In this document: positions 43,939 to 54,688 of the stretch, in pieces
How positions within the stretch are numbered: position 1 is the stretch's first letter
Layout of the letters: every line of letters begins with the position of its first letter
DNA from: Rheinheimera sp.
GTDB taxonomy: Bacteria; Pseudomonadota; Gammaproteobacteria; Enterobacterales; Alteromonadaceae
NCBI GenBank assembly: GCA_003543135.1
Contig: DPJG01000025.1
Coordinates: 62,001-126,000, forward strand
Reading direction: 5' to 3'
Length of the DNA stretch: 64,000 nt
The notes under the pieces: model-generated
What the model was told of the DNA's origin: nothing
Databases searched by the model: none
What the model saw: the letters and a program-made list of their open reading frames with translations, nothing else
Made by a program: the position numbers and the translations under genes

Positions 43939-45292
43939 CCGCCGCAGCCTGCAGCAGCCAGCTTTTGGCTTCAGCCGCAGTACAACTACTGGCATAACCC
44001 AGCACCCCGACTATCTGCTGCCCGGCAATAACAAGAGGCACAGCGCCACGTTGCCAGGGCGGCACCTGCCACAGCTGCAGCCATTGTTTTAACGGTTTGT
44101 GCATGCTGGCACCTGCTGGCTTAAACTTGCGGCTAAAACCACCAAACTCCAGCCTGAGTGGCTCTGTGATGCCAACCGGCAACGGCCAGCAGGCGGAAGA
44201 TTGCTGCGCTGCACCGATATTTTCCTGCCAGCATAAAATACGGCCATCCTGAAGTTTTAGTTGCTGCCCGGGCTGCAGCCATACAGCAGCATTGTGCTTT
44301 TGCTGCAACTGCATCATGGCCAAATCGGCGGCGGTAAACAGATACAACTGCTGCTGATAACGACGCAGTTCAATATCACCAAGCCGGATCAAGGGCTTCG
44401 CATCGGCTTTGGCCGCAACCAGATTGTGTATCAGCTCAGCCAGTACGCTGCTTGACGGATTAACACCAAATTGTTGTAAAAAAGCACGCAACAGCAGTTG
44501 TTGCACCGGCAACGGATGTTGTTGTAATCCGGCTAAATCCAGCTGCTGCTTTTGTTGCAACCGGGCTAATAAAGGTTGCAGCAGATAATCATTGGCCTGC
44601 TGCACCTCACCCAGTAGCTGCATACTGCGGCTGCTGGTTTTAGCAATAGCGGGAAATCTGCTGGTCAGCGCCGGCAGTACATGTAACCGCAAAAAATTAC
44701 GGTCAAAGGCCGGGTTCTGGTTACTTTCATCCTGTATAAAAGGCACTGCTGCAGCTTCTGCCAGCGCTCTGAGTTCATCACGGCTAAAATCCAGTAAGGG
44801 CCGCAGCAACCAGCCCGCGGCAAAAGGTTGCTGTGTTGCTATGCCGGCAAGACCTGCCACACCGCTGCCGCGTTTTAGCGCCAGCAATAAAGTTTCCAGC
44901 TGATCATCGGCATGATGGGCGGTACAAAGCGCAGTATCTGAGGTGGACACATAAGACTGCAGCGCCTGATAGCGGGCACTGCGCGCTTTGGCTTCCAGAT
45001 TTTCACGTCCCTGAATGCTGACGTTTTCCACCAAAAAAGGCAGTTGCAACAAAGCACACTGAGCAGCACAAAAATCGGCCCAGGCGCTGGCATTGGGGCT
45101 TAACCCATGATGCACATACACTGCTTTAAGCTCTCGCCCGGCCTGCTGCATTTGCCATTGTTTCAGCAGATACAACAGCACCATTGAATCCAGCCCGCCG
45201 CTCAGCGCCAATACCACCTGATGACAACCAAGGGCACTGAGTTTTTGCGTAATGCTGTCTAACATGGGCTGGGCTGTGGCTGGTAATAACAT
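43928..45292 (-). CDS. tilS: tRNA(Ile)-lysidine synthase
   Basis: Converts C34 of the CAU-anticodon isoleucine tRNA to lysidine, so that it reads AUA. The protein has 454 residues (E. coli 432). PP-loop SGGLDS at 31-36, YVHHGLSPNASAWADFC, TAHHADDQLETLLLALKRG, the specificity segment ESNQNPAFDRNFLR and the C-terminal TilS domain with FGGFSRKFKPAGASMHKPLKQWLQ are present. Downstream of accA on the same strand but behind a terminator. Confidence 0.96.
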   Translation of the reverse strand: MLLPATAQPMLDSITQKLSALGCHQVVLALSGGLDSMVLLYLLKQWQMQQAGRELKAVYVHHGLSPNASAWADFCAAQCALLQLPFLVENVSIQGRENLEAKARSARYQALQSYVSTSDTALCTAHHADDQLETLLLALKRGSGVAGLAGIATQQPFAAGWLLRPLLDFSRDELRALAEAAAVPFIQDESNQNPAFDRNFLRLHVLPALTSRFPAIAKTSSRSMQLLGEVQQANDYLLQPLLARLQQKQQLDLAGLQQHPLPVQQLLLRAFLQQFGVNPSSSVLAELIHNLVAAKADAKPLIRLGDIELRRYQQQLYLFTAADLAMMQLQQKHNAAVWLQPGQQLKLQDGRILCWQENIGAAQQSSACWPLPVGITEPLRLEFGGFSRKFKPAGASMHKPLKQWLQLWQVPPWQRGAVPLVIAGQQIVGVLGYASSCTAAEAKSWLLQAAAVKL

Positions 45293-45306
45293 GGATACCC
45301 GATAAA

Positions 45307-45332
45307 TAAAAAAGCCGCTGAAAGCGGCTTTT
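45307..45332 (-). terminator. accA terminator
   Basis: AAAAGCCGCT / AGCGGCTTTT, 10-bp stem, GAA loop, minus-strand T run; 18 bases past the accA stop. Confidence 0.88.
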
Positions 45333-45349
45333 ATAACACAAAGTGTGAT

Positions 45350-46306
45350 TTAGCAATAACCAAAGGACATCAGACGTTTATAACGACGGTCCAGTAGCTC
45401 AGGCACCGACATTTTGTCCAGTTTGGCTAGATCGCGGATCAGCGCCTGTTTTAAGCTCGCCGCCATCTGCTCGTGAGCACGGTGGGCGCCGCCTAAGGGT
45501 TCGGCAATCACTTCATCAATTAAACCAAGCTCTTTAATCCGGGCTGCGGTAATGCCCATGGCATCAGCCGCCAGCGGCGCTTTTTCTGCGCTTTTCCATA
45601 AAATGGACGCACAACCTTCCGGTGAAATCACCGAATAGGTGCTGTATTGCAGCATGTTAACCTGATCGCCCACACCAATGGCCAAAGCACCACCTGAACC
45701 ACCTTCCCCAATCACAGTACAAATCACCGGCACTTTTAAACCGGCCATCACTTTTAAGTTACGGGCAATGGCTTCACTCTGACCACGCTCTTCAGCGCCA
45801 ATACCAGGATAAGCCCCAGGTGTGTCGATAAAAGTAATAATTGGCATATTAAAACGCTCAGCCATTTCGAACATTCTGAGCGCTTTACGGTAACCTTCAG
45901 GGCGTGGCATGCCAAAGTTACGTTTGATTTTTTCGTGAGTGTCGCGGCCTTTCTGATGACCAATCACCATCACAGTACGTTCACCCAAACGGGCAGTACC
46001 ACAGACAATGGCAGCGTCATTGGCAAAAGCACGGTCGCCGGCCAGTTCGTCAAAATCAGTAAAAATATGTTTGATGTAATCCAGTGTGTAAGGACGCATT
46101 GGATGACGGGCTAACTGGGCCACCTGCCAGGCGCCCAGTTCAGCAAAAATCTTTTTGGTCAGTGTCAGGCTTTTTTCTTTAAGCTTGTTCACTTCTTCTT
46201 CCAAGCCGAGATCAAAATCTCCGTTACGGCTGACTTTGCGCAGTTCTTCTATTTTTGCTTCAAGTTCCGCAATCGGTTGCTCAAACTCTAAATAATTCAG
46301 CATCAT
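45350..46306 (-). CDS. accA: Acetyl-CoA carboxylase carboxyltransferase subunit alpha
   Basis: With AccD transfers the carboxyl group from biotin to acetyl-CoA to give malonyl-CoA. The protein has 318 residues (E. coli 319). [20 protein letters not shown] start, [69 protein letters not shown] and [15 protein letters not shown] are conserved. Two adjacent ATGs start it. It follows dnaE by 17 bases and closes the lpxB-rnhB-dnaE-accA unit. Confidence 0.97.
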   Translation of the reverse strand: MMLNYLEFEQPIAELEAKIEELRKVSRNGDFDLGLEEEVNKLKEKSLTLTKKIFAELGAWQVAQLARHPMRPYTLDYIKHIFTDFDELAGDRAFANDAAIVCGTARLGERTVMVIGHQKGRDTHEKIKRNFGMPRPEGYRKALRMFEMAERFNMPIITFIDTPGAYPGIGAEERGQSEAIARNLKVMAGLKVPVICTVIGEGGSGGALAIGVGDQVNMLQYSTYSVISPEGCASILWKSAEKAPLAADAMGITAARIKELGLIDEVIAEPLGGAHRAHEQMAASLKQALIRDLAKLDKMSVPELLDRRYKRLMSFGYC

Positions 46307-46323
46307 CGACTGTCACTACCTAC

Positions 46324-49300
46324 CTAATTAAATTCAAGTTGTATTGTTGCTAATTGTTTTAACTGATGCAACAAAGCGTCTGTGGGTGTCACCCACCATT
46401 CTGTGCCCAGTGCCATGGTTATTGCGCCTTCAGGCCGCTGATAACGCAATTGCACCGGTACTGTGCCGGCTTTAAATTCTGCCAGCACCTGCTGTAATCT
46501 GGTTAAATAATCCGGTCCTGTCTGCGCCGAATCTACGGTGATAAACAACGACTTCAGACATTTTTCCCTTGCCTCTGTGATCTCAACCACCTCGCGGCCG
46601 GTCATTGTAAGGCCACCGCTGAAATCATCAAAGCTGACCTGTCCGGAAATCACCAAAACCTTGTCTTTTTGCAGCAGATGCTCGAAGTTCTCGAACTGTT
46701 CGGGGAAAAAACGAACATCTAACCGCGCTGATTTATCGTCCAGCTGCACCAAAGCCCAGCGCCGGCCTTTTTTGTTGATCAGCACCCGTACCGACACCAC
46801 TAAACCACAGGCTTTGACGGTTTGGTCACGCCGGCCCGGTTGCATTTCCACTAAACGGCAACTGGCATAATGCGGTAGTTCTGCCAGATAACGGTTTATA
46901 GGGTGACCTGTTAAATATAAACCGAGCGTTTCACGCTCCCCTTCCAGCCAGACTTCATCCGGCCAAATCGGCACCTGTTTAAAGGCTTTGGCGGCCATTT
47001 GTGGTTCAGGCGCCAATAAACCAAATAAATCACTTTGGCCCACAGCTTCGGCTTTGGCATGTTGCTCCGCCGCTTTCATCGCTTCTTCCAGGCTGGCCAT
47101 AGTGGCAGCTCTGTGCGGCCCGAGTTTATCCATAGCACCGGATAAAATCAGTTTTTCAATCACACGGCGATTGAGTTTTTTCAGGTCAACCTTGGCGCAA
47201 AAATCGAATAAATCAACAAAAGGGCCTTTTTGCGTGCGGGCTTCAATAATGGCTTCAATCGGGCCTTCGCCCACGCCTTTTATCGCGCCAATACCATAGA
47301 CAATATGGCCTTGTTCATTAACAGTGAACTTATATAAACCCTCGTTGACATCAGGCGGAATCAGCTTGAGTTTCATATGCTCACACTCATCCACCAGAGT
47401 GACGATTTTATCTGTGTTGTCCATATCGGCCGACATCACCGCCGCCATAAACTCGGCCGGATAATGGGCTTTCATCCATAAGGTTTGATAAGACACCAGC
47501 GCATAAGCGGCGGAGTGTGATTTGTTAAAACCGTAACCCGCGAACTTCTCGACCAAATCGAAGATTTTCATCGCAAGTTCTGGGTCCACCCCATTGGCTG
47601 CAGCACCGTTCTGGAAGGTGTCCCGCTGTTTGGCCATCTCTTCGGGTTTTTTCTTACCCATAGCACGGCGTAATAAGTCGGCGCCGCCCAGTGAATAACC
47701 GGACAGCACCTGCGCTATCTGCATCACCTGCTCCTGATACAGAATAATGCCGTAGGTAGGTTCCAGAATGGGCTTGAGCGATTCGTGCTGCCAGGTGGCA
47801 TCCGGATAAGAAATGGCTTCGCGGCCACGTTTACGGTCGATAAAGTTATCCACCATGCCCGATTGCAGCGGGCCAGGCCGGAACAGCGCCACCAAAGCTA
47901 TCATGTCTTCAAAACAGTCCGGTTGCAGACGGCGGATCAGGTCTTTCATACCCCGGGATTCCAGCTGGAACACCGCAGTGGTTTCCGCTTTCATCAGCAT
48001 GTCGTAACTTTTTTTATCAACCAGCGGAATTTGTGTGATATCTACCAGCGGCTTGCCTTCTTTACGGTGACGCTCGTTCACCATATTGACTGCCCACTGC
48101 AAAATAGTCAGGGTCCGAAGGCCTAAAAAGTCGAATTTGACGAGACCGGCATATTCAACGTCGTTTTTATCAAACTGGGTAACAGGGTTATTGCCTTCGC
48201 TGTCACAATACACAGGCGCAAAGTCGGTAATTTTGGTCGGCGCTATCACCACACCACCGGCGTGTTTACCGGCGTTACGGGTCACGCCTTCAAGGCGGCG
48301 TGCCATATCTATCAGATCTTTAACTTCTGAGTCGGCGGCATACAGCTCCGGCAAGCGTGGCTCTTCAATAAAAGCCTGTTCGAGCGTCATCCCAGGAGTG
48401 GGTGGGATCAGTTTAGAAATGCGGTCGACAAAACCATAAGGATGCCCCAGCACCCGGCCCACGTCGCGAATGACCGCTTTGGCCGCCATGGTACCAAAGG
48501 TAATAATTTGTGACACAGCCTCACGGCCGTACATGTCAGAGACGTGTTCTATCACCTCGTCGCGTCTGTCCATACAGAAGTCGACGTCAAAGTCGGGCAT
48601 CGACACCCGCTCCGGGTTCAAAAAGCGCTCAAAGAGTAAGTCGAATTCAAGCGGATCTAAGTCAGTGATTTTCAGCGCATAAGCCACCAGAGAACCGGCG
48701 CCTGAGCCCCGGCCCGGGCCCACCGGAATATCGTTATCCTTGGACCACTGGATAAACTCCATCACCACCAGGAAGTAACCGGGGAATCCCATCTGGTTAA
48801 TCACGTCGAGCTCAATTTGCAAACGTTCGTCGTATTCACCCCGCTTTTGTGCCCGCACTTTCTCATCCGGAAACAGAATTTTTAACCGCTCTTCCAAACC
48901 TTCACGCGACTTTAACACCAGAAAATCGGCATCTGTCATGCCCCCTGTCGGGAAAGCCGGCAGGAAATATTCGCCTAAACGGATAGTGACATTACAACGT
49001 TTGGCAATTTCAACTGAGTTGGCAAGGGCTTCAGGGATGTCGGCAAAGAGCGCCTGCATTTCTTCCGCAGAACGTAAGTACTGCTGCTCACTGTAATTTT
49101 TCGGCCTGCGTTTATCTTCCAGCGTGTAACCGTCGTGAATGGCCACCCTAATTTCATGGGCAGAAAAATCATCCGGTGTTAAAAACACCACTTCATTGGT
49201 GGCCACCACCGGCAGGCCGGTGTCTTCTGCCAGCGTCACCGCCTGCTGAATATAAATCTCTTCATCAACCCGGCCGGTGCGAATAAGCTCCAGAAAAAAC

Positions 49301-49791
49301 CGCTCTGGAAAATGCTGCTGATAAAAAGCCACCAGTTGCTCAGTGCTGCTTTTATTGCCTTTGATCAAGGCTTTGCCAAGGGGGCCATCTTTGCCACCCG
49401 ACAGCACAATTAAGCCAGGGCTGTGCTCTATCAGCCAGTCGTGGTCAATTTGCGGTTTGTCGGCAATATGGCCACGTAAATAAGCTTTGGACAACAACAT
49501 GGTCAGGTTCTGATAACCTTCGTTATCGCTTGCCAGCACCAGCAAACGACAGGCTTCACCCGGGAATAGCGGATGCTGCACATAAAGATCTGCACCCACT
49601 ATAGGTTTAATGCCGGCATCGTGAGCCGTGCTGTAAAACCGCACCAAACCACACATATTCATCTGATCAGTCAAAGCCAAGGCAGGCATCAACTGCTTTT
49701 TGGCAGCGCCCACTATAGGTTTGATTTTACTTAAGCCGTCCACCATCGAAAAATCGCTGTGTACGCGCAGATGAATAAATCCGGGTTCCAT
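46324..49791 (-). CDS. dnaE: DNA polymerase III subunit alpha
   Basis: Replicative polymerase. The protein has 1155 residues (E. coli 1160). The N-terminal PHP domain begins [21 protein letters not shown]; the catalytic aspartates are in [30 protein letters not shown] and [19 protein letters not shown] belong to the palm/fingers; the helix-hairpin-helix and OB-fold follow ([17 protein letters not shown]), and an internal clamp-binding type segment [10 protein letters not shown] lies near residue 920. An upstream in-frame extension of 21 codons is rejected in favour of [13 protein letters not shown]. Follows rnhB. Confidence 0.98.
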   Translation of the reverse strand: MEPGFIHLRVHSDFSMVDGLSKIKPIVGAAKKQLMPALALTDQMNMCGLVRFYSTAHDAGIKPIVGADLYVQHPLFPGEACRLLVLASDNEGYQNLTMLLSKAYLRGHIADKPQIDHDWLIEHSPGLIVLSGGKDGPLGKALIKGNKSSTEQLVAFYQQHFPERFFLELIRTGRVDEEIYIQQAVTLAEDTGLPVVATNEVVFLTPDDFSAHEIRVAIHDGYTLEDKRRPKNYSEQQYLRSAEEMQALFADIPEALANSVEIAKRCNVTIRLGEYFLPAFPTGGMTDADFLVLKSREGLEERLKILFPDEKVRAQKRGEYDERLQIELDVINQMGFPGYFLVVMEFIQWSKDNDIPVGPGRGSGAGSLVAYALKITDLDPLEFDLLFERFLNPERVSMPDFDVDFCMDRRDEVIEHVSDMYGREAVSQIITFGTMAAKAVIRDVGRVLGHPYGFVDRISKLIPPTPGMTLEQAFIEEPRLPELYAADSEVKDLIDMARRLEGVTRNAGKHAGGVVIAPTKITDFAPVYCDSEGNNPVTQFDKNDVEYAGLVKFDFLGLRTLTILQWAVNMVNERHRKEGKPLVDITQIPLVDKKSYDMLMKAETTAVFQLESRGMKDLIRRLQPDCFEDMIALVALFRPGPLQSGMVDNFIDRKRGREAISYPDATWQHESLKPILEPTYGIILYQEQVMQIAQVLSGYSLGGADLLRRAMGKKKPEEMAKQRDTFQNGAAANGVDPELAMKIFDLVEKFAGYGFNKSHSAAYALVSYQTLWMKAHYPAEFMAAVMSADMDNTDKIVTLVDECEHMKLKLIPPDVNEGLYKFTVNEQGHIVYGIGAIKGVGEGPIEAIIEARTQKGPFVDLFDFCAKVDLKKLNRRVIEKLILSGAMDKLGPHRAATMASLEEAMKAAEQHAKAEAVGQSDLFGLLAPEPQMAAKAFKQVPIWPDEVWLEGERETLGLYLTGHPINRYLAELPHYASCRLVEMQPGRRDQTVKACGLVVSVRVLINKKGRRWALVQLDDKSARLDVRFFPEQFENFEHLLQKDKVLVISGQVSFDDFSGGLTMTGREVVEITEAREKCLKSLFITVDSAQTGPDYLTRLQQVLAEFKAGTVPVQLRYQRPEGAITMALGTEWWVTPTDALLHQLKQLATIQLEFN

Positions 49792-49881
49792 CACATTACC
49801 TTTTCCAAACTGCTTTGAAGCACTGACCAGCGCTGTGTACTCAATTGCATCCAAACCTCAGCTGTTGCACACCAGACGCTG

Positions 49882-50511
49882 TTACAAGTCTGTTTCATGC
49901 TGACGTTCAATGGCGTCGCGCACCGGTTTATAACTGCGCCGATGTTCCGCCAGAATACCGTGTTTGGCAATAGCGGCCAGATGTTCGGCCGTTGGATAAC
50001 CTTTATGGCCGGCAAAATTATATTCAGGATAGAGCTGGTGTAACTGCGTCATTTCAGCATCACGCGCCACTTTGGCCAGAATAGAAGCAGCGCTGATTTC
50101 CGGCACCAGACTGTCGCCTTTTACCACAGCACTGCCTTTGTGTTTTAAGCCATCCGGCACTCTGTTGCCGTCAATCAGCACCCATTCTGGCTGAATGTGC
50201 AGACCATCCACCGCCCTTTGCATCGCCAGCATAGTGGCATGCAAAATATTGATGTCGTCAATTTCTTCCACTTCTGCCCGGCCCAGGCTCCAGCTTAATG
50301 CTTTTTCGCGAATTTCAGCTGCTAATAACAACCGCTTTTTTTCACTGAGCTTTTTTGAATCTGTTAAACCGGCAATGGGTTTATTTGGGTCCAGGATCAC
50401 TGCAGCTGTCACCACAGCCCCCACCAGCGGGCCACGCCCGACTTCATCCACACCAGCCAATAAACTGACAGCAGGTCTTTGATAATCCGGATTTAAATTT
50501 GTATCAGACAT
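49882..50511 (-). CDS. rnhB: Ribonuclease HII
   Basis: Removes ribonucleotides from RNA-DNA hybrids and single misincorporated ribonucleotides. The protein has 209 residues (E. coli 198). Active-site acids in [16 protein letters not shown] (Asp, Glu), LIDGN and the DAEM segment; [10 protein letters not shown] is also conserved. The start MSDTNL overlaps the lpxB end by eight bases. Part of the lpxB-rnhB-dnaE-accA order. Confidence 0.96.
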   Translation of the reverse strand: MSDTNLNPDYQRPAVSLLAGVDEVGRGPLVGAVVTAAVILDPNKPIAGLTDSKKLSEKKRLLLAAEIREKALSWSLGRAEVEEIDDINILHATMLAMQRAVDGLHIQPEWVLIDGNRVPDGLKHKGSAVVKGDSLVPEISAASILAKVARDAEMTQLHQLYPEYNFAGHKGYPTAEHLAAIAKHGILAEHRRSYKPVRDAIERQHETDL

Positions 50512-51649
50512 GAATAAGCTCCACCACAGCAGCAGCCGCTTTGGCGCTGGCGTCACAACAAATTTGCTGATGAATAGCGCTAAATTCAGCGCGGGTGTTG
50601 TCACCTTGTTGGCTCAGCAGCGGAGTCATGGCATCGAGTAAATGTTGTTCTGTCACTTCATGCTGCAAAAATTCCGGCACCAGTGCTTTTTTTGCCAGCA
50701 AATTGGGCAGGCTGAAATAATCGACTTTCACCAGACGTTTGGCAATTTGATAAGTCAGCCAGTTGGTTTTATAAGCCACCACCATCGGTGTTTTGGCCAG
50801 CATCGCTTCTAAAGTGGCAGTGCCGGAGGCAATAAACACCGCATCTGCGGCTGTTAAGGTTTGTCTTGCCTGCCCCACCAGCAGTGTCAGCTTGAGACTG
50901 GGCGCTGTTTCTGCCCAAATGGCATTAAAAATATCGGCTTTGGCCTGGGTCACCATATTACACACCAGCTGCAGCTCTGGGTTTTGCTGTTGCAGCTTGG
51001 CGGCAGCACGTAAAAAATCCGGCGCCAGCAATTTAATTTCATTACTTCTGCTACCCGGCATAATGGCCAGCAAAGGCTTATCGGCAGCAAAACCAAGCGC
51101 AACTTTTTCAGCGGTTTTATCCGGAGATAAAGGCATCTGGTCAGCCAATGTATGGCCAACAAAGGTACAAGGTACCTGATGCTGGTCGTAAAAGGCTTTT
51201 TCAAAAGGCAACAACGCCAGCACCATGTTGGTGGCTGCAGCAATTTTAAAAATACGTTTTTGCCGCCAGGCCCAAACCGAAGGGCTGACATAATGTACGG
51301 TTTTAATACCAGCCTGTTTTAATTTCAGCTCCACCGGCAAGTTAAAATCCGGTGCATCAATGCCAATAAACACATCCGGTTTGTGCAGATTAAAATGCGC
51401 CAGAATGTCACGGCGCACCTGTAATAACCGTGGCAGCCTGCCCAGCACTTCCACTATGCCCATCACCGCCAGCTCTTCCATATCAAACACCGCCTGAAAA
51501 CCTTCAGCGCGCATACGTTCACCGCCAATACCGTAAAATTCAGCGTTCGGTAGCCTGAGTTTTAATGCCCGGATAAGATCGGCGCCCAGAATGTCGCCGG
51601 AGTGTTCTCCTGCGATCAGCGCAATACGAACTGGCTTTGTAGTTTGCAT
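50504..51649 (-). CDS. lpxB: Lipid-A-disaccharide synthase
   Basis: Condenses UDP-2,3-diacylglucosamine with lipid X in lipid A synthesis. The protein has 381 residues (E. coli 382). [74 protein letters not shown] and [11 protein letters not shown] are conserved. ATG at 51649 chosen over an adjacent TTG. Unlike E. coli it is separated from lpxA by 180 bases containing a terminator, so it heads its own unit. Confidence 0.97.
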   Translation of the reverse strand: MQTTKPVRIALIAGEHSGDILGADLIRALKLRLPNAEFYGIGGERMRAEGFQAVFDMEELAVMGIVEVLGRLPRLLQVRRDILAHFNLHKPDVFIGIDAPDFNLPVELKLKQAGIKTVHYVSPSVWAWRQKRIFKIAAATNMVLALLPFEKAFYDQHQVPCTFVGHTLADQMPLSPDKTAEKVALGFAADKPLLAIMPGSRSNEIKLLAPDFLRAAAKLQQQNPELQLVCNMVTQAKADIFNAIWAETAPSLKLTLLVGQARQTLTAADAVFIASGTATLEAMLAKTPMVVAYKTNWLTYQIAKRLVKVDYFSLPNLLAKKALVPEFLQHEVTEQHLLDAMTPLLSQQGDNTRAEFSAIHQQICCDASAKAAAAVVELIHV

Positions 51650-51776
51650 CAAAATAACACCAGAAATAACGACGGCTTAAGCGCGGACGTTTAAAAAAAT
51701 GAACGGGATCTTACCCTGCTTTTGCAAGCCAGAGCAAAACATTCAATGCTTTTAGCGAAGTAATACAGCACAAATC

Positions 51777-51802
51777 AAAACGGCGTCACCAGACGCCGTT
51801 TT
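51777..51802 (-). terminator. Terminator between lpxA and lpxB
   Basis: AAAACGGCGTC / GACGCCGTTTT, 11-bp perfect stem, ACCA loop, T-rich tails on both strands; 30 bases past the lpxA stop. Confidence 0.88.
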
Positions 51803-51831
51803 GATTTCGGGATTGTCATCAGCGTATTCGC

Positions 51832-52602
51832 TTAACGGATAATACCGCGCGGCGATTGCACAATAAAATCAGTAAAAACTTTAATTTCAGGCAATTGCTC
51901 TGCTTTTTCAGCAAGAGCCGCCACAGCGTCATTCACCGTCAGACCCTGACGATACAACACTTTATAAGCGCGTTTTATTTCGAGAATAGCGTCGCTGCTA
52001 AAACCACGGCGTTTTAAACCTTCACTGTTAATCCCATGTGGCACTGCGTGCGAGCCATGGGCCATCACGTAAGGCGGCACGTCTTTGACCACAATAGACC
52101 CCCCACCGATAAAACTGTGGGCGCCAATATGGCAGAACTGATGTACACCACTCATACCGCCGATAATCACCCAATCGCCCACATGCACATGGCCTGCGGT
52201 AGAGGCATTATTGGCAAAAATCACATTGCTGCCAATGACACAATCATGCGCCACATGGGTGTAATTCATAAAGAGGTTATTGCTGCCAATAATGGTGACG
52301 CCTTTATCCTGAATGGTACCTCGGTGCACAGTACAACCTTCACGGAAAATATTGTTGTCGCCAATATGCAGTTCAGTGGGTTCGTTTTTGTATTTTTTGT
52401 CCTGGCAGGCTTCACCAATACTGGTGAACTGAAAAAAATGATTGCCACGACCAATGGTGGAAGGCCCTTTAATCACCACATGGGATTCAAGGATACAATC
52501 GTCGCCCAACGTGACGCCTGCACCAACATAACAAAAAGGCCCAATCCGCACGTTGTGACCAATGCGGGCTCCTGCTTCAATGACAGCGGATGAATGGATC
52601 AT
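51832..52602 (-). CDS. lpxA: UDP-N-acetylglucosamine acyltransferase
   Basis: First step of lipid A synthesis, 3-O-acylation of UDP-GlcNAc. The protein has 256 residues (E. coli 262). Left-handed beta-helix hexapeptide repeats start at residue 1 (MIHSSAVIEAGARIGHNVRIGPF); the catalytic His region is NNLFMNYTHVAHDCVIGSNV, and GGMSGVHQFCHIGAHSFIGGG follows; C-terminal helices include AHGINSEGLKRRGF-like segment. Start two bases after the fabZ stop. Last gene of the long upstream unit, ending at a terminator. Confidence 0.97.
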   Translation of the reverse strand: MIHSSAVIEAGARIGHNVRIGPFCYVGAGVTLGDDCILESHVVIKGPSTIGRGNHFFQFTSIGEACQDKKYKNEPTELHIGDNNIFREGCTVHRGTIQDKGVTIIGSNNLFMNYTHVAHDCVIGSNVIFANNASTAGHVHVGDWVIIGGMSGVHQFCHIGAHSFIGGGSIVVKDVPPYVMAHGSHAVPHGINSEGLKRRGFSSDAILEIKRAYKVLYRQGLTVNDAVAALAEKAEQLPEIKVFTDFIVQSPRGIIR

Positions 52603-52604
52603 AA

Positions 52605-53057
52605 TCAGAGTTCTCTTCTTGCACACATCAGTTCAGCTGAACAGACAACCTGGCCATCCACTTTGGCTTCACCGTAGAACTTCCACATATTGCGGCGTTC
52701 TTTTAAAAACTTCACTTCCAGCACCAGTTGATCACCAGGCACTACAGGTTTTTTAAAACGGGCTTCATCAATACCGGCAAACAAATACAGTTCGTTTTCA
52801 GCGCGCTCTGACACAGTTTTAAAACCCAGAATACCTGTGGCTTGCGCCATGGCTTCCAGAATGAGCACACCAGGAAAAATCGGGAAACCCGGAAAATGAC
52901 CGGTAAATATAGGTTCATTAATAGAGACGTTTTTAATGGCGGTCAGATATTCGCCCGGCTTGTAATCCAGCACCCGGTCAATTAATAAAAACGGGTAACG
53001 GTGTGGCAACAACGCCATAATTTCCTGAACTTCTAAGCTATTTAATGAATTCGTCAA
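52605..53057 (-). CDS. fabZ: 3-hydroxyacyl-ACP dehydratase FabZ
   Basis: Dehydrates 3-hydroxyacyl-ACP in fatty-acid elongation and competes with LpxA for the C14 3-hydroxy substrate. The protein has 150 residues (E. coli 151). Hot-dog fold with catalytic His in [22 protein letters not shown] (HFPxxPIxPG) and Glu in that helix; [16 protein letters not shown] and [18 protein letters not shown] are conserved. The start codon is TTG with AGAGGT six bases upstream; E. coli fabZ also uses TTG, so weak initiation is probably conserved. Confidence 0.96.
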   Translation of the reverse strand: MTNSLNSLEVQEIMALLPHRYPFLLIDRVLDYKPGEYLTAIKNVSINEPIFTGHFPGFPIFPGVLILEAMAQATGILGFKTVSERAENELYLFAGIDEARFKKPVVPGDQLVLEVKFLKERRNMWKFYGEAKVDGQVVCSAELMCARREL

Positions 53058-53106
53058 AATGAACCTCTGACTGATTAGAACTGAACATAAAACACAAAAC
53101 GCAGTG

Positions 53107-54147
53107 TTATTCTGCGTCTTGTGCTTTTAATTGGGCCAGTTGTTGCTCAACGTCCCGCAGGCGTTGATACATCTGGTCAAGCTGGCGATAACGGGCGTTG
53201 TTTTTCCGCCACTCCAGATTCGGACTGGCCGGTACGCCGGAGGAATAAATTCCTTTTTCGGTAATGCCTTTGGTGATCATCGACATACCGGTGATCTGCA
53301 CCCCATCACAAATCTCAATATGACCTGTAATAGCGCAGGCGCCACCAATAATACAATAACGGCCAATTTTGGTGCTGCCAGCCACCACAGTACAACCGGC
53401 AATGGCAGTATGGTCACCTATCTGGGCGTTATGGGCTATTTGTACCTGGTTATCAATAATACAATTGTAGCCAATGATGGTATCTGCCATAGCACCACGG
53501 TCGATCGTGGTATTGGCACCAATTTCGGTGTCGTTGCCAATCACTACGCCACCCACTTGTGGGATTTTTAACCACTGACCACGTTCGTTGGCAAACCCAA
53601 AACCGTCGGCACCAATCACAGCACCACTATGCACAATACAGCCTTCGCCGATTTTTACACCGTGATAAAGCGTCACTTTGGGCCAGATTTTAGTGCCGGC
53701 GCCAATGACAGTGCCTTCACCAATAAAACAGCCGGCGCCTATCTGCACATTGTCACCAATCTCAGCGTTTTTGCTGATCACAGCATAGGCACCAATCTGT
53801 GCACTGGCGGCAACCTGAGCTGATGGGTCAATCAAGGCTGTGGCATGCATACCAGTGGCTACCGCAGGTGTGGTATCCAGCAACTGCGCTACTTTGGCAA
53901 AAGCCACATAGGGGTCTTTCACCACTAAAGCGTTGACCGGACAAAATTCCAGATCTTCGTCTTTAATCAGCACGGCGCTGGCTGTGCTTTGCTGCAGAAA
54001 CTTGCGGTATTTGCTATTGGCGAGAAAACTGATATGACCAGTACTGGCTTCTTCAAGTGTGGCAACGGCGCTGATCATCGCAGCGCCGTCTCCATGCAGC
54101 TGAGCGCCAAGTTGCTCAGCCAGCTCTGTCAAACTGTAGTCCGACAT
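53107..54147 (-). CDS. lpxD: UDP-3-O-(3-hydroxyacyl)glucosamine N-acyltransferase
   Basis: Third enzyme of lipid A synthesis, adding the N-linked acyl chain. The protein has 346 residues (E. coli 341). N-terminal uridine-binding domain ([29 protein letters not shown]), then left-handed beta-helix repeats from about residue 105 ([39 protein letters not shown], catalytic [15 protein letters not shown]) and a C-terminal helix with coiled coil. Its ATG shares one base with the skp stop. Confidence 0.97.
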   Translation of the reverse strand: MSDYSLTELAEQLGAQLHGDGAAMISAVATLEEASTGHISFLANSKYRKFLQQSTASAVLIKDEDLEFCPVNALVVKDPYVAFAKVAQLLDTTPAVATGMHATALIDPSAQVAASAQIGAYAVISKNAEIGDNVQIGAGCFIGEGTVIGAGTKIWPKVTLYHGVKIGEGCIVHSGAVIGADGFGFANERGQWLKIPQVGGVVIGNDTEIGANTTIDRGAMADTIIGYNCIIDNQVQIAHNAQIGDHTAIAGCTVVAGSTKIGRYCIIGGACAITGHIEICDGVQITGMSMITKGITEKGIYSSGVPASPNLEWRKNNARYRQLDQMYQRLRDVEQQLAQLKAQDAE

Positions 54148-54662
54148 TATTTCGCTTTACTGACCTGAGCAACCACAGCAGAAGAAATATCGTACTCTGG
54201 TTTGGCATACACTGCAGCTTCAGCGTTCAGGATCACGTCGTATTGTTCTTTAGCAGCAATAGCGTCGATAGCGGTTTTTACCAGACCCATTAACTTATTA
54301 CGTTCTTCGTTCTCACGCTGACGGTAAGATTCTTCTAAAGAACGGGCCATTGGCTCATACTGCTGCTGTTGTTTTTCCATGGTCGCCTGCAGTTCTTTTT
54401 TCTGCGCTTCGCTCATGGTTGAACCATCACGCTTATATTTTTCAATATTAAACTTCAGGTCACTTTCCAGCTTTTGCATTTCAGCAAACTTGGCACCAAA
54501 TTCAGTTTTTAAAGTTTCCTGAACTTTTGCCGCTTGTGGCAGCTGAGAGAACACTGCGCGCACGTTGACAAAACCGACTTTCATTTCTTTTGCAGATACA
54601 GCACCAGCCATCAGAACGCTGGCCAGTAATACTGCTGTTTTGGTAAAGCTTGGCTTAAACAT
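54147..54662 (-). CDS. skp: Periplasmic chaperone Skp/OmpH
   Basis: Trimeric periplasmic chaperone for outer-membrane proteins. The protein has 171 residues (E. coli 161). Signal peptide MFKPSFTKTAVLLASVLMAGAVSA, then VGFVNVRAVFSQLPQAAKV and a long coiled-coil tentacle region rich in Lys/Glu/Gln (about 60-140), ending in the beta strand YDVILNAEAAVYA. Located 26 bases downstream of bamA, its functional partner. Confidence 0.95.
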   Translation of the reverse strand: MFKPSFTKTAVLLASVLMAGAVSAKEMKVGFVNVRAVFSQLPQAAKVQETLKTEFGAKFAEMQKLESDLKFNIEKYKRDGSTMSEAQKKELQATMEKQQQQYEPMARSLEESYRQRENEERNKLMGLVKTAIDAIAAKEQYDVILNAEAAVYAKPEYDISSAVVAQVSKAK

Positions 54663-54688
54663 AATGTCCTTTTACCTCAAAATAATAC

